The position numbers were made by a program, and so were the translations under genes. Of a stretch of 6,118 nucleotides of DNA, positions 1-5,965 are shown one piece after another. Position 1 is the first letter of the stretch, and every line of letters begins with the position of its first letter. The notes under the pieces are model-generated. The model made no database searches. It was not told the DNA's origin and saw only the letters and a program-made list of their open reading frames with translations. The stretch is from NCBI GenBank assembly GCA_029880065.1, contig JAOUPD010000068.1:1-6118 (forward strand), written 5' to 3'. The stretch comes from Hadesarchaea archaeon (GTDB lineage: Archaea; Hadarchaeota; Hadarchaeia; Hadarchaeales; Hadarchaeaceae).

Positions 1-103
1 TGAATTCAAGCTACGTCCGGCCGTGAGGCTTCCCTCCTTGAAACTCTCGCGTTTACTGCATCACCTCGAGTGCGTGGTCGGTGCCCCAAGCTCAAGACAA
101 GTT

Positions 104-112
104 GGGAAGGTG
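104..112 (+). promoter_or_regulatory. Ribosome binding site of the large surface protein gene
   Basis: The purine-rich stretch GGGAAGGTG ends 4 bases before the ATG at 117 and resembles the archaeal/bacterial Shine-Dalgarno core. It decides the start: the same frame is open from a GTG at 81, but that start would add twelve residues, including two cysteines, in front of a clean signal peptide, and has no purine-rich site upstream. No convincing TATA box is visible in the 116 bases before the gene, so the promoter may lie outside the window. Confidence 0.6.
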
Positions 113-116
113 CTGT

Positions 117-3100
117 ATGAATTGGAAATTGATGCCTGTGCTTTTATTGTGCTTCCTGCTACTGGCTTCGATTCAACAATCCCCTGTAACTGCTTCAAAT
201 TCAGAAAATATTCCAGACGATTCTCAAGAAAATCTATCTCCATCGAGTGAGTCGGAACTCGATGAAGCTAGCATGACTGGGTCCAATCCATCTGCTGGCG
301 ATAATTGGGCGCCCGCTGATAATGTTACCCCGCCAACTGAGTCAGAACTTAACGGCCCTGATATAACTGAAATCTACCCACCTTTCAGCGAAAACTCTGA
401 ATCCATGGGCCAGAACGTGACCCCGTTCGATGACAACTTCATGCTTGAGAATGGGCCTGATTTAACAAGGTGCTCGCTCCCCTCACCGGATCCAACTGAT
501 AATGATCCTTGGGTGGGTGTCAAAGTTCGCAACAACGACGATGATCAACATACAGTCTACATATACGTCGATGGTGCCTACAAGGGCTATTTGAATGTTG
601 GCCCATACGGCGGCACCGCTTACAGCGATTTAATATATGTTTGGCACGGGTGGCATAAAGTGAAAATTCGGTGGTATGACCACGATTATGGCGCGTGGTA
701 CTCCCAAGAATACGCACAAGAGGTTATGTATCTTTCTGTTTTCTTCTTTGAGCTACCGTTAAAACCACCACCGCCTACCGGATACGCTTATGCCGAAATT
801 TACAATGCGGACGACGACCAGCACGATGTCTACGTTTACCTTGATGGCGCCTACAAAGGATATGTTAAAGTCCCGTCGGAAACAACTCGTTACACCTCTT
901 ACTACACGGTCTCCGTGGGAGATCATACAATGAAGATTAAATGGTATGACGAAGACGATGCAAGGTGGCATGAGGATTCTCGTGAGTATTATGTTAGTGA
1001 TGGCGAGTATCAGCAGTATCACTTCGAATTACCGCCCATATTGCCCCCCAGAGGATATCTGCGCGTCGGGACCTACAATGCAGACGATGATTCCCATAAC
1101 ATTGATGTTTACGTTGATGGTGCTTACTGGACTCAGATATATGCATCTTCAGACCAAACTGTTAGCACTGATTGGAGAACTGTTTCGGTCGAGAATCACA
1201 CCGTAGAAATTCAGTGGTATGATTACGACGTTAAAAGTTGGTATTCTTTATCCCGCACGGAATACGTTAGTCTCAATGAATGGCAAGAGTTCTACTTCGA
1301 ACTGCCAATTATCCGATCCTACGAAGAAATTGTAAGTTCGTTGCCTGCAGAATTGCCTGCTTTTACCGAGTCAGTGACGAATCCGTCATTCGCAGGCGGG
1401 ACTCCGTTTATCCACACATACGATCCGTCAGTTAACATCGCACGAATCACCGCGCCGGACTATTCCATGGAAATAGAGTACCCTACCTCTAGAATAACGC
1501 TTGATACGGCTGTTTTAGATGTCTCAGGATATACCAACCCTGAGTTAGGCGAGAATCCGCCCTTGGTTTCTGGTTCTACATATGTTCACGTTGATACGTT
1601 TGGTAATCCTGGTTTACATTTTGGTACAAATCTTACGACGGAGGAGAAATTCGCAGGCCCGACCTACTCATTGACTCCAGGAATTCCAATTCCAGTTAGT
1701 GGAAGGGTTATGGCCGCGACTGGGGATCAAGGAACCATATCGGCAAGCGTAGATACCCCCATGGTGCCTATAACTCCCATAGTTTGGGCTGGCTTATATG
1801 GCTCCACTTTCATGAGAGATACCGAGGGCGCAGTAATTGGCGGAGTTAAAGCCGGCCTTCCTGTAGCATGCGTCAGCGCCGGTGCTGGGGGATATTGGGA
1901 TGAAGTTGGATGGGGGCTCCAACTTAATGGCGACATCGAAGTGGGGCCTCTAGGCGGAAGTGGAGATCTGAAAATAAACTTGAAACCTATTGCTGATGGT
2001 TTAGCCGTCGTGGGCCAATGTGTAATAGAGGGCGGGAAATTCGTTGTAGACAAAATAGGAGATGCTATTGGGTTTTTGGCCGGTGCAGGAGGAAATTTTT
2101 TAATCGGCACGAAGAGATGGACATCGTATGATCTCCCGCCGATGCCCGAGGACGTTCGCATAGCTCTTGAAAAGATTCGTAACGACTTTCAGTTGGAACT
2201 CTACGAGATACTGACGACCACCCCAATTAAAGCCAGGGATCGGGCAGAGAGTTCCATGTTGCGACTCGAAGAGATAATTCAGGATGAGGATATTCGAAAC
2301 AAATTGGCTCAGGCCATATTTGTGGTCGAACAAACGGGCAACGACTTTGCAGATACATGGCGTATTAAGTCCCTATCCTTCTTCGATGAGATAAAAGAAG
2401 CCACAGATTTGATAGCAGAAGCAATCGCCCAAGCAGAGCAGAAAGAACCTACCATACTTGATAATCTGATGAAAATCCGTAGTAAACTTATCGATGTTGT
2501 GGGCCTGTTGGCCGGCGATATGGTTTACGATGCAAAAGTAGCTGAAGGGTATCCAGAATTGATAGCACTAGCGGATAACGCGTTTCTCGATGGAGATTAC
2601 AAGACTGCTTACATATCTGCCCTCATAAGCACCGACGTTACGCCGCCGATATCATATGTTAATCTAATATCGCCGTACTGGCAAATATCGACGCCTTTTG
2701 ATATCACAGTTACGGGCACCGATATTGTGGATAACTTTACTTTTGAGGAGTTGGTCGCTTCAGTAGAGTTGTTCTACCGCTATTCGGGCGACAATGCAAC
2801 ATGGAGCGATTGGACATCGTTCGGCATTGATATCTCTGCACCTTGGTCGTGGGCGTTCGACGCTCCCGAAGGCGACGGTTACTACGAGTTCCATAGCATA
2901 GCGACTGATGAGGCCAGCAACGTTGAAGAGGAGCCAGAAATTGCAGATACAGTATGCGGTGTCGACACCGTGCCACCCGAATCGTCTGTAGATCTAATCG
3001 AGCCATACTGGCAGAACGCTTCGATGGTTCCGTTCGAGGTGTTGGCAACAGCATCAGACAACCTAAGCGGCGTCGCGAGCGTTGAGCTTTATTACCGTTA

Positions 3101-4076
3101 TTCAGTAGACAATACGACTTGGGACGTATGGATCTCCTACGGCATCGACAACGGGGAACCTTGGTCGTGGACATTTGACGCTTCCGAGGGCGATGGATAT
3201 TGTGAGTTCTATACCGTAGCGACCGATGTGGCCTTCAATACCGAACCAGTTCCCGACCAAGCCAACCTAAACCTAGGTGTCGATACAATGCCGGCGATTT
3301 CATCTGTTGACCCGATCGAGCCTTACTGGCAGGAGTCAACATCGTTTACGCTTTCGGTTATAGCATTAGACGCGCTCAGCGGAGTGACGGATGTCGAACT
3401 CTACTATCAAAGCTCCATTGACAACGAAAACTGGAGCGAGTGGAAATTATTTGGCATCGACAATGTGGCGCCCTACGAGTGGTCGTTTACGACACCCGAT
3501 GGTTATGGGCTCTACCAGTTCTACTCTGTCACGACCGATGTTGCGGGAAATGTCGAGAACGCCCCCGAGGCAGCCGATGCGACATGCTGTGTCGTCATCC
3601 CTGCGGAGATCGCCATCGACCCTGACACGCTGAACTTGGAGAGCCAGGGTAGGTGGATTACCGCTTACATAGAGCTGTCGGGCGTCTACGACTTGGTGAG
3701 CATAGACCTCTCCACTATTACGCTCGACAGCGCGGCTCCAGCTGAACCCCACCCGACCGAGATATGCGACCACGACAACGATGGGATCCCAGACCTGATG
3801 ATCAAGTTCGACCGCTCGGCAGTACAGTCGCTCGTCAGCGTTGGTGAGATCGAGCTGGTCATAACAGGCAAGTGGCATGCTGTGCTGTTCAAGGGAAGCG
3901 ACGCCATTAGGGTAATAGAGCCCGGCAAGGAACAACGAGGAAATAGACCCGAGGCTCCACCAGGTCAATCGGATGAGCACCCGGGCAAGCGATTCGAAAC
4001 CCCACCAGGTCAAAGCGGAGAACATCCGAGTCAAGGTCAAGGGAAGGGAAAAACGAATGGCAAAGATAAAGGGTAA
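117..4076 (+). CDS. Large secreted multidomain surface protein (PEGA-like and Ig-like repeats)
   Basis: This encodes a predicted exported protein of about 1319 aa, probably at the cell surface; its ligand is unknown. Numbering from the ATG at 117, residues 1-26 form a signal peptide (basic start, long Leu-rich core, cleavage near VTAS). Residues 27-132 are acidic and Ser/Thr/Pro-rich, likely an extended linker. Residues 133-399 hold three PEGA-like repeats. Residues 400-545 look beta-rich; 546-666 are Gly-rich with alternating hydrophobic strands; 677-839 are strongly helical and end in a TPR-like GDYKTA segment. Residues 840-1158 are three Ig-like repeats. Residues 1159-1272 are a C-terminal beta domain with a DHDNDGIPD loop (3768-3794), like calcium-binding DxDxDG loops, and a closing GSDAIRVIEPG. 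Residues 1273-1319 are a hydrophilic PPGQ-rich tail ending GKTNGKDKG. At least eleven N-x-S/T sequons fit archaeal surface glycosylation. No hydrophobic C-terminal anchor or sorting signal is present, so attachment must be indirect, or the protein is released. The domain names are pattern recognition, not search results. Confidence 0.93.
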   Translation: MNWKLMPVLLLCFLLLASIQQSPVTASNSENIPDDSQENLSPSSESELDEASMTGSNPSAGDNWAPADNVTPPTESELNGPDITEIYPPFSENSESMGQNVTPFDDNFMLENGPDLTRCSLPSPDPTDNDPWVGVKVRNNDDDQHTVYIYVDGAYKGYLNVGPYGGTAYSDLIYVWHGWHKVKIRWYDHDYGAWYSQEYAQEVMYLSVFFFELPLKPPPPTGYAYAEIYNADDDQHDVYVYLDGAYKGYVKVPSETTRYTSYYTVSVGDHTMKIKWYDEDDARWHEDSREYYVSDGEYQQYHFELPPILPPRGYLRVGTYNADDDSHNIDVYVDGAYWTQIYASSDQTVSTDWRTVSVENHTVEIQWYDYDVKSWYSLSRTEYVSLNEWQEFYFELPIIRSYEEIVSSLPAELPAFTESVTNPSFAGGTPFIHTYDPSVNIARITAPDYSMEIEYPTSRITLDTAVLDVSGYTNPELGENPPLVSGSTYVHVDTFGNPGLHFGTNLTTEEKFAGPTYSLTPGIPIPVSGRVMAATGDQGTISASVDTPMVPITPIVWAGLYGSTFMRDTEGAVIGGVKAGLPVACVSAGAGGYWDEVGWGLQLNGDIEVGPLGGSGDLKINLKPIADGLAVVGQCVIEGGKFVVDKIGDAIGFLAGAGGNFLIGTKRWTSYDLPPMPEDVRIALEKIRNDFQLELYEILTTTPIKARDRAESSMLRLEEIIQDEDIRNKLAQAIFVVEQTGNDFADTWRIKSLSFFDEIKEATDLIAEAIAQAEQKEPTILDNLMKIRSKLIDVVGLLAGDMVYDAKVAEGYPELIALADNAFLDGDYKTAYISALISTDVTPPISYVNLISPYWQISTPFDITVTGTDIVDNFTFEELVASVELFYRYSGDNATWSDWTSFGIDISAPWSWAFDAPEGDGYYEFHSIATDEASNVEEEPEIADTVCGVDTVPPESSVDLIEPYWQNASMVPFEVLATASDNLSGVASVELYYRYSVDNTTWDVWISYGIDNGEPWSWTFDASEGDGYCEFYTVATDVAFNTEPVPDQANLNLGVDTMPAISSVDPIEPYWQESTSFTLSVIALDALSGVTDVELYYQSSIDNENWSEWKLFGIDNVAPYEWSFTTPDGYGLYQFYSVTTDVAGNVENAPEAADATCCVVIPAEIAIDPDTLNLESQGRWITAYIELSGVYDLVSIDLSTITLDSAAPAEPHPTEICDHDNDGIPDLMIKFDRSAVQSLVSVGEIELVITGKWHAVLFKGSDAIRVIEPGKEQRGNRPEAPPGQSDEHPGKRFETPPGQSGEHPSQGQGKGKTNGKDKG
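513..1313 (+). repeat. Three PEGA-like protein repeats within the large surface protein
   Basis: Three tandem units of about 85-90 residues lie at 513-779, 780-1049 and 1053-1313. Each has the same order of landmarks: an N-[NA]-D-D-D-x-H motif, then V-Y-[IV]-Y-[VL]-D-G-A-Y (third copy I-D-V-Y-V-D-G-A-Y), then an H-[KT]-[VM]-[KE]-I-x-W-Y-D segment, and finally a [FY]-F-E-L-P closing strand followed by a proline-containing linker in the first two. The DGAYKG turn and the following strand before an H-x-V/M-x-I strand are typical of PEGA domains, which are found in surface proteins. The three-Asp cluster and the WYDxD motif could bind a divalent cation; that is inference. The copies are clearly diverged at DNA level, so this is an old duplication. 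Confidence 0.8.
2634..3590 (+). repeat. Three Ig-like repeats within the large surface protein
   Basis: Three tandem units of 104-109 residues lie at 2634-2960, 2961-3278 and 3279-3590. Shared landmarks are an opening D-[VT]-x-P with S-x-V and P-Y-W-Q, then V-[AT]-[SD]-V-E-L-[FY]-Y, then D-N-x-x-W, then [GF]-I-D, a P-[WY]-[SE]-W-[ST]-F strand, a G-[DY]-G-x-[YC]-x-[EF] turn, and T-D-x-A-x-N. This is the pattern of the bacterial/archaeal Ig-like domains that repeat in surface proteins and usually open with DTTPP. Units two and three carry D-x-x-SGV where the first has a diverged insertion, so the first unit is the odd one. Such repeats normally act as spacers or adhesive stalks; that role here is inferred. 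Confidence 0.8.
3932..4009 (+). repeat. Direct repeat, copy 1 (78 bases, perfect match to 6037-6114)
   Basis: This stretch inside the tail coding region is identical base for base to 6037-6114 in the same orientation, at an offset of 2105 bases. After one mismatch (T at 4010, C at 6115) the match continues for three more bases to the window end, so its true right edge is unknown. The 44 bases to its left (3888-3931 against 5993-6036) have nine mismatches, about half of them synonymous. Confidence 0.95.
3945..4034 (+). repeat. Two 45-base tandem units in the C-terminal tail
   Basis: The tail of the large protein contains two consecutive 15-residue units (3945-3989 and 3990-4034). Both follow R-x-E-[AT]-P-P-G-Q-S-x-E-H-P, with the first ending GK and the second SQ. 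The DNA is recognisably duplicated as well. It is followed by a Gly/Lys-rich end. The unit is hydrophilic with no membrane segment. Its function is unknown; a flexible polymer-contacting tail is one possibility. Confidence 0.8.
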
Positions 4077-4098
4077 AATTAATAGGAACAGAAAAAGA

Positions 4099-4352
4099 AC
4101 ACACGATAATGGTATGCCGTTCAAGCTCGGGGCGGCGTTAGGAAGGTGAAGATAACTGTCGTGGATAAGTTGGGGGAGGTGCCATTCAGGGAAAGAGATA
4201 CTATTAGAGTTATTGACTCCAGTAATGGACAACTCAAAGCCAGCAGGCCCGAAACTCCGCCGGGCAAGTCTGAAAACTCGAACAAGAATAAATCAGGTGG
4301 GGCCCCCATGAAAGGCCAAGAGAGCAGGAGAAAGGCTAATGGAAAGAACAAG
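4099..4352 (+). pseudogene. Decayed copy of the C-terminal domain and tail of a surface protein paralogue
   Basis: This is a broken second copy of the last domain and tail of the upstream protein. At 4099-4140 one frame reads T-H-D-N-G-M-P-F-K, matching the DHDNDGIPD..IKF calcium-loop region. From 4146 the frame changes, and VKITVVDKLGEVPFRERDTIRVI aligns without gaps to the closing strands of the intact domain (shared end DTIRVI against DAIRVI). Next come S-R-P-E-T-P-P-G-K-S, matching RPEAPPGQS, and a Lys/Asn-rich end A-N-G-K-N-K matching TNGKDKG. About ten codons are missing before 4146, there is a frameshift, no start and no upstream part, and the tail's stop codon is lost. It is therefore in frame with the next gene, from a GTG at 4146. 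At DNA level it is far more diverged from copy 1 than copy 3 is. I read it as the remains of an older duplicated surface-protein gene. Confidence 0.75.
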
Positions 4353-4360
4353 TTTTGCGC

Positions 4361-4366
4361 GGAGGG
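4361..4366 (+). promoter_or_regulatory. Ribosome binding site deciding the start of the anchored exported protein
   Basis: GGAGGG lies 7 bases before the GTG at 4374, an excellent Shine-Dalgarno match and the strongest in the window. It favours 4374 over the upstream in-frame GTG at 4146, which lies inside the decayed tail copy and would place a signal peptide 76 residues into the protein. Confidence 0.8.
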
Positions 4367-4373
4367 TAAGCAC

Positions 4374-5402
4374 GTGAAAAAGTGGGCGTTATTCCCTCTC
4401 TTAGCTTTTTTAATCGTGCAGACTATGCCAGCTTCCGCAACATCGGTCGCTCTTAGTAGCGAACATCACATCGAGGTAGTGTTCCTCGGCAACGCGCATT
4501 TTACTACTATCGAATATTGGTCTGAAAACGATTATCTCACTGTTAAGACAAGATATGAAGCATCTCCAAATGAATATTTGATGGAAGTAGAGAACGTTCT
4601 TGAAGCAATCTTTGGTAAACAGGTCGAGAACGTTCAGATACAATTCAACGATGAAAATTTGATCACCTCAACGACGTATACGATGATAGGATTTGCGACA
4701 AGCTTAGAAACAGAGGGAACATTCAAGACGATGGAGTATCCATACATGAGGGGCGACGTTCTCCAAATGAGGTTGCCTGGAAAATTCGTTGCGGCAAGTC
4801 GGGAACCTGATGAAAGAGGTGATAGAGAAGTTATTTGGCACGATGTGGAATCCCTACCATGGGTAAAGTTCGACGTGACAGAGGCAGCTCAGATTTTGAT
4901 TCAAATTGGACTGGACGGCTCAGCGCACGTGACACAAGAGGTGAAATACTGGTACCAAGACATTTACGACTCAGCCAAGGCTTGGATCATCGCGAACGAA
5001 TTTATAATAAAATATGAGTTCAAATCCGACATTGAATCGAGATGGGGTGGTTGCGATAATCTTGCATTTGACTGGGATGAGGCTAATAGGAAGTTCAGAT
5101 TTTCGTGGATAGTCCCACATTTTATAAGTACAAAAGAACTCAATTGGAACACAAATGCGGTGAACCGAGAATCCCCTGTGGATATCGTAGAGTTCGAAGT
5201 GCCGGAAGGCATGGAAATTAAAAAGGCTGAGGGGGCGACAATTTATAAAAATACATGCAGATGGGAGAATATCATTGACATTCCAACAGTCGAATACGGA
5301 AAGCCTTTGGACTTCATTATTTGGATGGTCATCGTCGCTGGCGTAATGGCTGTTGTTGCAGGAGTCATTGGTGTAAAGATGCTTAAGCGATTTTTGTCAT
5401 AA
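4374..5402 (+). CDS. Exported protein with C-terminal membrane anchor, function unknown
   Basis: I do not recognise a family for this 342-aa protein. Starting from GTG 4374, residues 1-22 form a classical signal peptide (MKKWALFPLLAFLIV core, cleavage near PASA-T). Residues 23-312 are a mixed alpha/beta extracytoplasmic part rich in acidic and aromatic residues, with only two cysteines (in GGCDN and NTCRW), which could pair. Residues about 313-336 form one membrane helix, followed by a short basic end (K-x-L-K-R-F), giving an outside-in type I topology. The frame stays open upstream to 4146, but that part is the remnant of another gene's tail, so I reject the 418-aa version. Unlike its large neighbour it lacks N-x-S/T sequons, repeats and the PPGQ tail. 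It lies 25 bases before the next gene and is probably co-transcribed with it. A sampled 60-base stretch has about 32% GC, well below the surface protein's end. Confidence 0.88.
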   Translation: MKKWALFPLLAFLIVQTMPASATSVALSSEHHIEVVFLGNAHFTTIEYWSENDYLTVKTRYEASPNEYLMEVENVLEAIFGKQVENVQIQFNDENLITSTTYTMIGFATSLETEGTFKTMEYPYMRGDVLQMRLPGKFVAASREPDERGDREVIWHDVESLPWVKFDVTEAAQILIQIGLDGSAHVTQEVKYWYQDIYDSAKAWIIANEFIIKYEFKSDIESRWGGCDNLAFDWDEANRKFRFSWIVPHFISTKELNWNTNAVNRESPVDIVEFEVPEGMEIKKAEGATIYKNTCRWENIIDIPTVEYGKPLDFIIWMVIVAGVMAVVAGVIGVKMLKRFLS

Positions 5403-5415
5403 AGGTGCTTAACAA

Positions 5416-5422
5416 GGATGAG
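5416..5422 (+). promoter_or_regulatory. Ribosome binding site of the two-helix membrane protein gene
   Basis: GGATGAG sits 5 bases before the ATG at 5428. The ATG inside it (5418) is out of frame and opens only a 15-codon frame, so 5428 is the better start. The site lies in the 25-base gap after the previous gene, which fits translation from a shared transcript. Confidence 0.6.
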
Positions 5423-5427
5423 AGCTT

Positions 5428-5964
5428 ATGTCCCGCCGTTGGCACGGATTTATTTGCGCCGATAAACGTTTTGTTTTTGATACAATTACCTCAGTTCTAA
5501 AAAAATTTGATTATGAATATAAACTCTCTAAAGGCAGGAACTGGTTCGGCCTCCCGCATTTTTCTTTGGAGGTTTTTCGCCAAACAAAGTTTGAGATAAA
5601 AATCACTTCCGCATTATTCCTGCCAGGCACTTCTGGGGTAAAGATAAGCCCACTAACCGAGGAAAATGAGAGCGTTGTCAAACAGTTTATGGGGGATTTC
5701 TTGAGGGAGTCAATGAGGGAACCTTGGAAATATGAAAAAAGCAGTCTGGCGCAGACTTTGAGAAGCGTCCGCTGGATTTCTGCCTTTGCTCTTTCTGCAT
5801 TCTTGCTTTGGATAATTTCGATAATTGGGTTTAATCTACCTTACACTGGGCTTGCCGATTTTGTACTGGTGCCACCCGCCATCTTCTTGCTATATCTTTT
5901 CTATTTCTCTTGGACGCAATCTAGGGCCAAGAATCAATGGGAGAAATGGACTAAACTTAAATAG
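5428..5964 (+). CDS. Small membrane protein with two C-terminal helices, function unknown
   Basis: This is a 178-aa protein I cannot assign to a family. It has no signal peptide. Residues 1-115 are soluble and basic, with mixed strands and helices (for example FSLEVFRQTKFEIKITSALF as likely beta strands), and probably face the cytoplasm. Residues about 116-136 and 142-162 form two membrane helices joined by a short Pro/Gly loop, and the end is basic (SRAKNQWEKWTKLK), so both termini should be inside. That topology is inferred from charge. It follows the anchored exported protein by 25 bases, and together they look like a two-gene unit with one outside and one inside domain. Its stop at 5962-5964 is immediately followed by a fragment of the surface-protein tail. 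A sampled stretch near its start (5461-5520) has only about 22% GC, while the next 60 bases have 48%. Confidence 0.85.
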   Translation: MSRRWHGFICADKRFVFDTITSVLKKFDYEYKLSKGRNWFGLPHFSLEVFRQTKFEIKITSALFLPGTSGVKISPLTEENESVVKQFMGDFLRESMREPWKYEKSSLAQTLRSVRWISAFALSAFLLWIISIIGFNLPYTGLADFVLVPPAIFLLYLFYFSWTQSRAKNQWEKWTKLK

Positions 5965-5965
5965 A

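Noticed and set aside
2..250. Plus-strand open frame overlapping the start of the large gene
   Set aside because: It is open from the window edge but overlaps the clear signal peptide and linker region by over 130 bases, and its translation shows no recognisable feature.
1727..2161. 144-codon open frame on the minus strand (and a similar one at 2737-3174)
   Set aside because: Both are antisense to well-supported domains of the large protein; their Pro/Ser/Arg-rich translations are typical shadow products.
4074..4084. A/T-rich TATA-like stretch (TAAAATTAATA) after the large gene
   Set aside because: It could be an archaeal promoter for the membrane-protein pair, but it would leave a leader of more than 260 bases, and one A/T-rich stretch is not enough evidence.
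4057..4149. 30-codon frame overlapping the end of the large gene
   Set aside because: Its second half is part of the decayed domain copy (H-D-N-G-M-P) and the first half is out-of-frame sequence of the tail; it is better explained as a remnant than as a small gene.
3447..4232. 261-codon open frame on the minus strand
   Set aside because: It lies antisense to the end of the large gene, in its GC-rich part where stop codons are rare in all frames, has no signal or domain I recognise, and crosses the gene end into the remnant.
5388..5399. T-run (GATTTTTGTCAT) as a terminator after the exported protein gene
   Set aside because: It lies inside the coding end of that gene, is only five T long, has no stem before it, and the next gene follows in 25 bases.
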